Origin: Zygaena filipendulae
Taxonomy: Eukaryota; Arthropoda; Insecta; Lepidoptera; Zygaenidae
DNA length: 64,000 nt
Direction: 5' to 3'
Assembly: GCA_907165275.2 (NCBI GenBank)
Contig: OU015649.1
Coordinates: 11,252,001 to 11,316,000 of the forward strand
Shown here: one piece after another, positions 43,171 to 53,752 of the stretch
Numbering within the stretch: the first letter of the stretch is position 1
Layout: every line of letters starts with the position of its first letter
The notes under the pieces: generated by a model
What the model saw: the letters and a program-made list of their open reading frames with translations, nothing else
Told to the model about the DNA's origin: nothing
Databases searched by the model: none
Position numbers and translations under genes: made by a program

Positions 43171-44833
43171 AGTATGTAAGCATGAATTAATTGTATCAAA
43201 GGTTTAGAGAAGTCTCTCGTTTAAATGAATTCTGTACGTAACTTTTAAGTTAAAATCGCCCTAAATCGAAATTTAACTATTAGTACTAGTTAGCCTACGT
43301 AATGGAGTTCAAGGTAAAACGAGGAATATTCAACGGAGAGAGCAATTAATAGCGTTTTCTGTAATCAAAATTAGTTGCCTTTATAATTAATCAACAAACC
43401 ATCCATAAACAAACGCCTCTATGGACTAATAATAATTGTGCAATAAAACCATATTTTAATATTGACTACACCAAAATATTAACGACTAGGTAGCTGGTGC
43501 TCGCGGTTTTCCCTTTGCCTATTCAGGAGTATCTAGGAGACTACTTACATCACGCCCTTATTTTGCTTGATTATTTTTTTTGTAGGAAAGACTGAACGTC
43601 TTGGTCGGAAAGTAAAGAACGGTCTGCATTTACATTGTTCAACAAAACCATGTAAAGTTCAGTAATTTGTAGCAATATTACATTCCCTAAAAAAAACTTT
43701 TTAATTTTGTTTTATCTTCTTGTAAGAAAGCATTTAAACTTTGCACAAAAAAAGCTATGAGAAATAAGAATATGATATTATGTTACAAAGTTTTGATGCT
43801 TTTAAATTATACAATCCCGGGGTAATAAAATACGAATAAGAAGATTAATAAATATTTGAGAGTTATTTGTAGATATGATAGCGAGACTTGTTTTCAACTC
43901 GTTATTTCATTATAATTATAAGTAATACTAACTATGTAGGTATACATCCTAACTAATATTATAAATGCGAATGTGAGTCTGTTTGTTACATCTAGCACCT
44001 TAACTGTTAACTCATGAAATTGTCATTGTCATTTCAGTTGTCAGGGGTACAGTAAAAGGATAGGGTAGGTACGTAAAACCGCGGTAAAACCGCGTGGAAC
44101 AGTTAGTAGGTATAATTATATACTATACAGTATACACGTCTTATTCTTACATAGGTAGGTATATGTAAGTACCTATAAAAAAATCTACTCGTGTCTCATA
44201 ATGTTATTACATTTACCACCCGCCCATATAGAAAGTGGAAACCTATGGTCATTACTCAAAATAAGTTCATACTAACTAGAAATATATATATTATTTTCTA
44301 AAAGCCTAATTTCTATAAGTAATATGATTAAAGGTAAATGCTTCCACACCAATTTAATAATCAAGGTACCGACGTAGGTATCTACCTAAGCGTATAATAT
44401 AAAATTTTGCCGGTCGCGTCGTAAGGAACAGACATATCAGACATCCTCGCTCGTAAAATACTAAATCTGTGATGCCATCTCAAATAAGAAGAGTTTGTAC
44501 GTCCTTTCTGTTGGAATATTTGAATAAATTACTATAAAACTCTATTCTCTAGGATTCCTCTACATCAGTCAGTGCTTTCTAGACACCCGGGGCCGTTTTC
44601 CAATATCTGCGGTTTTTATGCACAATATCAAAGAAGTTGAATCTATTCGTAAAATTACGCACTGTTATAAACAATTTTGGGATTTTCTCTGGAAAAACCT
44701 TATGAGGAAAAATGAAAATGATAGTAAAAACCACATCGAAATCTGTTTTGTTTAGAAACCCAGACGGATGCAGATAGCGACTATATTTTACTGACACCCT
44801 TAAAACTACCCCACCCGTTTCACAGATCAACTA
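43171..44833. other. AT-rich stretch, no gene
   Basis: A degraded Helitron-like end (AAAACCGCGTGGAACAGTTA) lies at about 44,086-44,107. Nothing else recognised. Confidence 0.4.
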
Positions 44834-46404
44834 CACTCGAGAGCAATGAATCCGGGTCACTTAAAGAATGTTAAAAATCTCGGAAACTAAAAATGATAGG
44901 TTAATGCAATAAATTGTATTTAATAGACAATATAATACTCCTTAAATGAAAGTAAAAAAAATATGAGTCACCATACATTTTATTAACACAAAATTACATA
45001 AAGAAAAAAACTGCTGATCTCTCCTTAAAACAAAAATAGGAAACATGAAATTTTTGAACTTTATTACGATTTTCTTGAATTTTAATACTTCGTATTGCCT
45101 CCTCGTGCTTCCATTACTGCGTTTACGCGGTTTGGCATGCTGTACACCAAGTTCCTTATACGATTTTGGGGAATATTCTCCCATTCCTCTGTGAGAGCAA
45201 TTTTGAGCTCACGAAGCGTGATTGGGGGAGGGTTTCGTTGTTTTACGCATCTGCCTAGCTCGTCCCAAGCATGCTCGATCGGGTTGATATCCGGGCTGCG
45301 CGCTGGCCACTCCATACGAGTAATGTTCATCTCTTGAAGGTAGTCATTCACAATCCTACCTGTATGAGGTCGGGCATTGTCATGCATAAATATAGCATCC
45401 TCACCTAAATTGACCATAAATGGACCAACGTGATCATTGAGGATTTCTTCCACATATCTTACGCTAGTTAAAGAGCCGTTTTCTATGATCACCAGCTCTG
45501 TGCGACTTTCAGAAGAAATTCCGGCCCACACAAGTACAGACCCACCACCGTAGGCTACTTTTTCTTCGATGCATGCTTGCTTGAATCTTTCCCTTGGTCT
45601 TCGATACACTCTGTATCTTCCATCGTGCTTGTAGAGCATACATTTTGATTCGTCGGAGAACATAACTTTTGACCAATCTTCAATACTCCAATTTACGTGG
45701 CTCTGGGCATATCTTAGTCTTGAAATACGATGCGCACGCTCCAGTTTAGGGCCGTTTGCAGGTCTAAGGGGTTTTAAGTTAGATTCAGCAAGCCGACGTC
45801 TTACTGTCCATGCACTTGGGTTACTTCCTCCGAGGCGTCGAAACTGATTTGTGAGTTCAGTTCCTGTGAGAAAGCGATTTCGAAGCATGGTGTTCACCAA
45901 GTATCGGTCTTCTCATGCTGTGGTACACCTGGTTCTGCCCGTTCCTGGTCTGCGTAGGTTAGAACCAGTTTCTTCGTAACGTCGGAGAACTCTTTGTACT
46001 GTTGACAGCGACACACCGACAGTCCTGGCTGTATCGCGCTGACTCCGGCCGGTTTCCAGCATTGTAAGTATTCTGGTGCATTCTTCAGGCGTAAGCGACA
46101 TAATTTCAGCTTGAATAATGAATATAGAGCACTATCAACATGGTTTATGTACCCACATAAATGACAGATTACAAACAAAAGCAAAACCAAATGCTGTAAT
46201 TTCGTAGTTCCATCTTCGAAAGTGGCCCTTTTTCAAGTTTGATTTTTTTATGATATAACTTTACAATAACTAAGAAGTTTTAATACCTTCATTTAAGGAG
46301 TATTACATTGTCTATTAAATACGATTTATTGCATTAACCTAGCATTTTTAGTTTCCGAGATTTTTAGGATTCTTTAAGTGACCCGGATTCATTGCTCTCG
46401 AGTG
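44834..46404 (-). mobile_element. Tc1-family transposon, 1,571 bp, nearly intact
   Basis: Terminal inverted repeats of about 121 bp (44,834-44,954 and 46,284-46,404), starting CACTCGAGAGCAATGAATCC and differing at only about six positions. Both ends are flanked by TA (44,832-44,833; 46,405-46,406), the Tc1/mariner target duplication. It encodes one DD34E transposase on the minus strand, interrupted by a single stop. Confidence 0.92.
45082..46101 (-). pseudogene. Tc1 transposase (DD34E) with one in-frame stop
   Basis: Starts MSLTPEECTRILTMLETGRS with a paired-like helix-turn-helix (GRSQRDTARTVGVSLSTVQR) and a GRTR AT-hook-like linker. TGA at 45,913-45,915 follows ...TRCTTA, and the same frame resumes with EDRYLV. 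The catalytic part has D in FSDESK, D in FMHDNARPHT and E in SPDINPIEHAWDEL, with 34 residues between the last two, the DD34E spacing of Tc1. About 339 codons in total. Homologues usually have Arg where the TGA sits, so a CGA-to-TGA transition is likely. Cut-and-paste transposition would need readthrough or an intact copy elsewhere. Confidence 0.9.
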
Positions 46405-46796
46405 TAGTTTCGAAACTTTATGTTTAATCAGTATATACCTAATTGAGATGATGTTTCGCTTTTATTTATACTGCAGGTTTTTTTAAATTTATTTATATAC
46501 CCAGAACACAAAACAGATTATGGTTATAATAAACATAAACCAGAAGTGTAATAAGTATAGAAGTTCGACTACGATCTTTTACTTGTGTCCCTGGCACGCT
46601 TAAAATTAAAACCGCTTTTTACAATAGGTAATTTAATTGATAAAGAAAATTTACTAAAATTCTGATTATTAAAAATTTATAGGAGCGAGCGTGGTTTACC
46701 TATATATTAAAATGTTCTAAAAGAAATGGATGTCAATGTAGTATAATACCTATATCTTGAATTTTTGGTTGAGTTGCGAGAAACATATGTATAATA
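46405..46796. other. AT-rich flank of Tc1 copy
   Basis: Nothing recognised. Confidence 0.4.
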
Positions 46797-47046
46797 TCTT
46801 AATATATATAAATCACGTGTCACGTTGTTTGTCCGCGATGGACTCCGAAACTACTGAACGAATTTTGATAAAAATTTGCAACCATTTATAATATGGTCCG
46901 GCTTAAAAGATAGGATAGTTTTTATCCCGGAATTCCTGCGGGAACTCCGGCAGTAATGCGGGGAATAGCACATAGAGTACTTTTTTCCTGCAACCTCCGC
47001 GGGAACTCCGAAATTACCGCGGATGAAATCGCGGGGGATAGCTAGT
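46797..47046 (+). mobile_element. Intact Helitron-like copy (250 bp)
   Basis: TCTTAATATATATAAATCAC at the 5' end. Two tandem CGCGGGAACTCCG blocks, then ATTACCGCGGATGAAATCGC and ATAGCTAGT at the 3' end. It differs from the 188-bp copies by an internal duplicated block. Confidence 0.75.
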
Positions 47047-47569
47047 GTATGTATATATATAATATACAACCTCCTTTTTAATGAAAAGTCTGCCTCCTAA
47101 TTTTCTACTTGACTGTAGGTATAACTGAATATTATAAGTAATAGGTATAAGGTTTCTGATCCCTTTCTAAGGTTGTGGGGTTTATGTGTCTTACAAGGCT
47201 AGTTTAAATAAAAATACTACTTGTAGAATACGACTTGAATAAAAAGAATGTATCTCCAGTTATTTGATTCAAACTGTTCATAAAACCATAAATAGAAATA
47301 TAGGTCCCTACTACATTAAAACTAAGTCTTGTTAAAATTGTACTTTCAAATAAAAAAAAAGAATAAATAGAAAAGTGTACAAAAGCAGTTCCAGAGTCTC
47401 TATTGATTAAAAGATCAAGTTCGGTACTTGATTAGTTTGATTAGCGGTATCCTATAGTCTAGGCTTGTCCGTGTCCCATTGACCTACATTCTCGGCCTTG
47501 AACCACTCCCCAGCGGCAGCCCCGTGCTTTCCTGTGACGTCTCACTTCGCAATTCCTTTGTGTAAACTA
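47047..47569. other. AT-rich stretch, nothing recognised
   Basis: No exon or element end recognised. Confidence 0.4.
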
Positions 47570-47776
47570 TATCACTACATAGTATAAAACAAACTCGCTT
47601 CCCGCTGTCTGTCTGCCCGTATATATGCTTAGATCTTTAAAACTATGCAACGGATTTTCATGCGGTTTTCACCAATAGATAAACTGATTCATGAGGCAGG
47701 TTTATATCTATATTTTATCCTGGAATTCTAGTGAGAACTCCGAAATACCACGGGTGAAACCGCAGGGGACAGTTAG
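47570..47776 (+). mobile_element. Helitron-like repeat copy
   Basis: CACTACATAGTATAAAACAA, CGCTTCCCGCTGTCTGTC, AAAACTATGCAACGGATTTT, then ACCACGGGTGAAACCGC and CAGTTAGT. Same subtype as 1,002-1,208 in opposite orientation. Confidence 0.65.
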
Positions 47777-48265
47777 TTGAGAAATTATATAAATTGCAAA
47801 ACAAAATATCTATCTAGGTGTCTTATTTATTATAGCTGTGCTCGCGATTTCATCAGCGTGAGTTTCGGAATTTTCAAAGGAACTGCTAATTTTAAATTCC
47901 TTATAATCTTCGTGCAAGTGCAAGTAATAAGTCGAAAAAGTTTGGGTAGTTATGCAGTTTGGTAACTTTTCGCAAAAAAATGGTGATAAACCGGGTAAAA
48001 CCGTTGAAGAACAGTGTTCATATATATTATATACTTATTATCATCCCGATACATTAAAGTTCTCTAGGGAATCTGGCACGGATGAAACCGCGGGAAATAC
48101 ACTAATAATATTATGTAGGTATTATTTAAGGACCGTTGGAATTTTCCATTTGGTTTAACCCCAACCTTGTTTTCCAAACCATTGAATTCATTCACACTGA
48201 CTTTGGACAGTGTTGATATTATAGTATACGTACCCAATTTTACTGGAAATAGGTCAATAGACAAG
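47777..48265. other. Degraded repeats, no gene
   Basis: TAGCTGTGCTCGCGATTTCA at about 47,834 marks another decayed Helitron-like end. Otherwise nothing recognised. Confidence 0.4.
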
Positions 48266-48347
48266 TACAGTAAGCATCAGAAAAATAATTTTGGCAGTTG
48301 TTGAATCCAAAAGAAGTTAATTACATATTTCTGATGCTGACTGTACG
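48266..48347. mobile_element. 82-bp palindromic MITE
   Basis: GTACAGTAAGCATCAGAAA is inverted as TTTCTGATGCTGACTGTAC around a short centre. A minimal foldback MITE. Confidence 0.65.
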
Positions 48348-48479
48348 AGTATATATTGATACTATATTGATATAATAAAATATGTATATTGATACTAAAC
48401 AAAAAAATAACCATAATTTTTCAAAACATACAGTATAGTATTATATCATCTGTGGTAATACCTAGCAGCCCGATGCGCT

Positions 48480-48972
48480 TTGATTTCAATTTCGCGGTCC
48501 CTTCATGAATGCGAAAAACATGAAACTCGAGGGCAGTTTAAAAAACACTACGTTTTATACATAGAACCAATACTTATAACATCTTTGCATAGAACACTGA
48601 GCTATATTTTGTTATTTGTTATACCAGCCTCCAAAATTGGTTAGCTAATAGTTACATCTATCTCTTTAATAGCTTAAGTGCTTAAGATGTTTAGATATTT
48701 AATTTAATTTAAGTCACGTTATGCTATGGTTAGTAATATGTGGGTGATGGGTCTCTATTAAGTTGTCTGCAATAGTTGTGAAGGGTCCCTGGGTTCTATG
48801 ATACAAGTTTACTTAGTTTAGAACCCAGGTCACCAACTCATTCCTATCCTACCTTTGTTGTGTTGCAATGGTTTGCGCATTAGATTTAGAGTACATTAAG
48901 GTCTAGGTAGGCATAGGTTAAGAACCTTTATTTAACCAAATAAACGTATTTTTCATTCATTCATACCTATAT
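48480..48972 (+). mobile_element. LINE 3' end
   Basis: Ends AACCAAATAAACGTATTTTT followed by (CATT)n, a typical 3' tail of a CR1/Jockey-type LINE. No RT codons remain. Confidence 0.4.
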
Positions 48973-51150
48973 GATGTGAATATTTTAAATTGAACACAGA
49001 AATCAGTCTAACTTCTGCGCGTTAGTGTGTTTTCTGATTTGAGTAACCAGGGTTATCTTAACACTTAACTGTTATATAATGTTTTATTTCGTCTGAGGTT
49101 TACGATAGTAGTAAGTTTCTTTTCTTTTAAATCGAGTATCTATCGATCTATTATTTTTTTGCATGAGACGCGTTATTTATTATAAATATAAAAAAGACAT
49201 ACCTATCCACTTCAACCGGTAGGCGGAGACCACAAGGGGCGACATTGCAGGCAGTAAAAGAGGTGGATGTGAGCAGTAATTTTATATTAGAGTGATAAAA
49301 CTTCGACAGTAGTTCTGTAGCCCGGGGCACGTAGTCTGCTTGGCGCCTCGCCAGTACCTACCCACCGATTCTTTGTCGATGATTCTGTCGTGCTGAATTT
49401 ATCGTTGATGAATTTGTCTTTTATGATCTGAAACTCTACAATTAACCGTTGCAGATATTTAGTACATAATAATTATATTAAATAATGATATTACTTATAT
49501 TATGTACTTATTCACAACAATTTTATTCATTTCTCTGTGATCCTGGTCGTATTACGAAGTACAAAATTATTGTATTGTCATCGGATACGTGTATATATCG
49601 TGTATTGGACGTCATCAACGTTTGTTGCCCTAAATAAAGAAAAATAAAAAATAAAATCAATAAAAAAAAAACATAATTATGATATGAGATAATTTTGACA
49701 ACCAGTTCCTATGGTTTCATTCCGGCTCTATCATTAAACCTTGAATATATCATCTAGGACCAGAATTCTTGTCAAGAAAAATCAAACAAGCTCAAACTTG
49801 ATAGGGTTCGTTGTTTGATTACATGATTCCCATGACCATCTACCGGCTCTGTCATCAGATCAGCTCCATGTGATACATAAATTTTAATAGGGACATAGAT
49901 AAGCAATAGTGTGTTAACCCACACTGGAGAAATTTTGAGTAAATCGTGTTATAAAATGATGACGTCATTTTCTGTCAACATCTTTTATGTTCAATATTTA
50001 GTTACATACTTAAACAATTTAATAACGTAAACATATAATCAAAAAACGTTCCCTAACTCTCAATAAATCGTTCTGAATCAATAACTTAATTTTGTGGGTT
50101 AACATGTTATTGCTTATCTGCGTCCATAGATAAATTTACATATGTATGCAAAGTTTCAACTGAATCGGAAACCGTGTCAAGTTTTAGTTTCCGTTAAATA
50201 CGTTAAAAATAAGGATTTTTCCATCAGTTTGTGATCAGGCCAGGCGCGGTTGCAGGTTGAAATTTTGGGGGGGTCACTAATAATATAATATGTCGAGTAA
50301 ACTACATTGCAAAAACTATGCGTTACTATGCGTAGTAAACTATATTGCACAATTTTATTGCACACATTATGAAAAAAATGGATTTTGGAGGGGGCCATGT
50401 CCCCCGTGACCACCCCCTTTGGACCGCGACTGGATCAGGCTCAACCGTTCATTAGTGATATACGTATATATTTATAGTGTTGTGCCATTCGCTTTATTTA
50501 GGTTCAATTGGTGTAAACACCCGGGGCCGGGTAATTGTGGTGTGTGCCGGAAGCGTGTCGGACGTGACCGGACGTGGCTGGTCTGCGACACTGCCACGCT
50601 CAAATTACCCTCACAGGCGATGGAATCGTACCTATACTGTTACGTATTTAAATACTCATTAGTTTATTTTATGACCAAGACGACCAAGACTATAGGTATG
50701 TAGGTGTTTACGTAAACGTGGTGGATAACTTATTTACTATCTAACCTCTATATGGTTCACTGAACTGCTTATCACGCTAGTTTTTAGATTTGACCCTGAT
50801 CGTGACTGAAGTTGAAATACCTTTGGTGGCGGTCTTGTATGTAAAAGAAATTAAGTGGGTAGGGCAGCAACCAGTGTTAAAGTTATTATACCTATAGTAT
50901 AAAAAATAATTATTGTAATATTGGGGCATGTAACGTATAGCGCAATGTTTTTTTTATATATTGTTATTAAAAAGTCATTATTAGTATTACAAATACATCG
51001 ATATACACAAAGTTATTGGTAAACCGCTGGGTATAGAATAGAAATAGCACGAAGTGAATATGTCCTCTAGCGCGTCGCTGTCATGTCGCTGACCGTAGTG
51101 TCGTCACTTTTCATGCCGAATCTCCCAACAGTACATATATAATTTGTTAC
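48973..51150. other. Non-coding stretch before first firm PDZ-gene exon
   Basis: AT-rich. 49,730-50,170 holds a diverged dispersed repeat (CATCAGATCAGCTCCATG, related to about 56,080). No exon recognised. Confidence 0.4.
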
Positions 51151-51160
51151 AGTGTGAAAG

Positions 51161-51334
51161 GTGACCCCCGGCATGAGGTCGGGGGAGGCGGGGGAGGCGG
51201 CGCAGGGCTCGGAGCTAGCGGAGTTCGGGGCGCGCTGGCCGCCGCCCTACGGCCAGGGCTACGGCTGGACGCGCTCCGCCACGCCGCAGCACCCGCCCGC
51301 GCACCACCTCGCCAGGCACTCGCGCTCGCAACAA
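51161..51334 (+). CDS. PDZ scaffold gene (probable whirlin/dyschronic orthologue), N-terminal exon
   Basis: The reading frame fixed by downstream exons gives MRSGEAGEAAQGSELAEFGA (ATG 51,173), then RWPPPYGQGYGWTR and HHLARHSRSQQ up to donor CAACAA|GTACGA, phase 0. The strong acceptor is TTTGTTACAG ending at 51,152, but a TGA at 51,155 is in frame with it. So either translation starts at ATG 51,173 with a purine at -3, or the weaker AG at 51,159-51,160 is used and the exon continues from 40,802. Low-complexity Gly/Pro/His-rich N-terminus. Confidence 0.65.
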
Positions 51335-52302
51335 GTACGATCGTTATTCATGTGAACACCGCCACGGCCCACGCCGCTTCGTACTGATACCATCTGTGTT
51401 CAGCGGTTAAAGGTGAACACGCACTTGTTCGGGCCAAATGAGCCGAATTTCGAATTCGATTTGTTAAGCGTATATAATATTTTAAGCGGTTGTCGCGTTG
51501 TGCTTTCCCATAAACTCAATATTAGTTGAAGATGTCGTTTACTTGTGACAACCCTAGTTGTGGTTGTCATTTATCACAAGGTTAAGGTGTCGGTCTAAGC
51601 TGTAGCTACTAGTTTCGTTTCGTTCGCACAACATTGCCGTAGTAGTTTTGGGGAGAATGGGTTTGCGGTGCGTAGAATTATATTAGACGTAAACGTGATT
51701 TCTGAGCTGGGGCTCACAATCAGATAATTGTGTGTTGACCTGAAGTTCACACGTAATCCCCAAAAAAAAAACAGGTTTAAAAGCTATATACATACAAGTA
51801 AATGCAGGCAGCAGGCACCAAAAAAAACATATCACAAACAAACTAATCCATCAAACACAACTAGCAAGCAGTCTTATCTTTTCTCTAGCACGGCCCTTAT
51901 TCATTATGCCCAACAACATTCCTCGCCTACAACGCGCATCCCAAAAACATAATTCCAAACGTTCCAGATACCAGAATATTAGAAATTAATACTCCGTCTG
52001 CCATAAGATAGGTATAACTATAAGTACATTGAAAATGTATTTTTTTAAACTTCTTAGAGCACTAGGGAAGAGCGGGTTACGTTAACGCGACGTGTTGTGG
52101 TCATAGTGAATAAGGGTGCTGGCCTGTGCCAATTTTTTTCTGCGATGAAACGTTTCGAATAAAAAAAGGAAAGGCGTCGAATTGAGAACCTCCTTAATGA
52201 AGTCGGTTAAAAAAAACGAAATTGTATGTACTTTCATTGCTTCCAAAGAAGTTTAAATTCAGAAAGCATTGTGAGGTTGTGTGATGTGGCCAGTGGTTGC
52301 AG
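51335..52302. other. Intron of PDZ gene
   Basis: AT-rich. 52,168-52,214 is a CCGACTTCC-family end (GAATTGAGAACCTCC / GAAGTCGGTTAAA). Acceptor GGTTGCAG precedes 52,303. Confidence 0.45.
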
Positions 52303-52513
52303 GACAACCGGCACACGAGCTACGAGGCGGAGGATGCGCGGGGGCGCGCGCGCGGCGGCGTCTACTACTCGCCCCCTGGCACCTCGTACACCATCGTGGA
52401 GCGGCCGGCTTCCTCGCACGGACACCACACCTCCTACTCGCAGCACCACAGCTACGCCGGGAAACTCTCCCGGACGCCGTACCTCGGCTCCTCCACTATC
52501 GCTAACAGTGCAG
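52303..52513 (+). CDS. PDZ scaffold gene (probable whirlin/dyschronic orthologue), second firm exon
   Basis: Encodes DNRHTSYEAEDARGRARGGV, then YYSPPGTSYTIVERPASS, a His/Ser-rich stretch and KLSRTPYLGSSTIANSA. It starts in phase 0 after ...SRSQQ and ends in phase 1 at GCAG|GTAATA. Tyr/Ser/Pro-rich, disordered, with no catalytic motif; such regions in scaffold proteins carry binding motifs. GC content is far above the introns. Confidence 0.75.
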
Positions 52514-52882
52514 GTAATATAGATACCCACGTCTATATTATTTAGCTTGAAATGTACAGAGTTCTTGAAGTTGTAGCGAAAAATAACGAAAAAGATCAAT
52601 CCTAGAGAGGGGTTTTTAAAAAAAACCTGCGATGTTCTTTCAGATTTGATACTAGGAACATTATGCGAACTCTACATTTTCTTTTTTATGAATTTCAAAG
52701 TAGGTATACCTATTTAGGTAATTCCATTTATACCAGTCTAGCCTGTCTCAATCGATGATTATTTAAAATATGACGTGTACAACTCGAAGTACCTACCATT
52801 GCTTTTACCATCTGTGAAAGCTCACTTGCATTGAATACTCCTATTTTTGTTTATGAACACAATTCGTCTGATATTCATGTAG
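52514..52882. other. Intron of PDZ gene
   Basis: AT-rich, nothing recognised. Acceptor ATTCATGTAG precedes 52,883. Confidence 0.45.
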
Positions 52883-53118
52883 GAGCGACGAGTTTGAGGA
52901 ACAGCACGAACCATTTGAGCGCGTCCAACGGCAAGAAGCGGCCGATTTCGCCGGAGCAGGTGCTGCGGCTGTTCGGGCAGGGCGGCGCGGCGGCGCTGGG
53001 CAAGGCGCTGCCGCCCTCGCACCCCTCGCACCCGCCGCACCCACCGCCCCAGCTGTCCGCCGCGCTCCCCGCGCGCCGGCAGTCGCCCGCCAGCAGCCCT
53101 AGCAGCACCACCCACCAT
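52883..53118 (+). CDS. PDZ scaffold gene (probable whirlin/dyschronic orthologue), third firm exon
   Basis: Two bases complete Gly, then ATSLRNSTNHLSASNGKKRP and ISPEQVLRLFG, followed by a Pro/His-rich run (LPPSHPSHPPHPPPQLS) and SPASSPSSTTHH. The short helical SPEQVLRLFG motif is the only ordered-looking segment. It ends in phase 0 at CACCAT|GTGAAT. Alternative frames in this exon are GC-driven and do not connect to neighbours. Confidence 0.75.
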
Positions 53119-53542
53119 GTGAATACATTTCGCTAACATTAACAATTAACATACTTTCATTAACCTCATTTTTCATCCATTTCATATACTCAGTCGATAT
53201 AAGATTAGTACCGCTAGCAACTGGAATGACCTTCCGCATTCTGTGTTTTCTGCCCCCTTAGCCAAATAGGCAATCCATGATCATTATAATGATATAGAAA
53301 AATAAGGAACGTATCGTCATGTTACATGGCCACGTAAAATCGTCCGATCAATCCAATTTTTCGTGACCATTGTGTAACGTGACATAAGTTCCTTAGTTTT
53401 CTACTGTGTTAACGATCACAGATTGTCAACTTGTCTAAGGGGGCAGGGCTCTATAATTTGGACCTCTTTAAAAGCATTGTTGTTTAGTAAGAGAGAAAAT
53501 ATATCAACGAAATCTCTTTTGGTTTATATGTACTTGAATATA
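53119..53542. other. Intron of PDZ gene
   Basis: Nothing recognised. Confidence 0.4.
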
Positions 53543-53752
53543 CAGGGTGTAAGGTTTAAAAGCAGGACTTATTCAATGACCTTGATTTGTCGGCATACCA
53601 GCGACAATATAAAGGAAAGAGGACGCATGACGTCAGCGATACGGCAATTTTTTTACATCAAAAATGAATTATAATTTTTTAGATATTTGAGACCAGAATC
53701 GAATACCGAACAGGGTTCTTCAGTGCATGTCTCATTTAACCTTACACCCAAT
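53543..53752. mobile_element. MITE with ACAGGGTGTAAGGTTTAAA ends
   Basis: Left ACAGGGTGTAAGGTTTAAA is inverted at the right (TTTAACCTTACACCCAATGT). About 210 bp, non-coding. Confidence 0.6.

Noticed and set aside
52234..53145. Alternative frames over the GC-rich PDZ-gene exons, both strands
   Set aside because: Only one frame connects three exons in phase to the PDZ domain; the others hit stops or have no partner exon.
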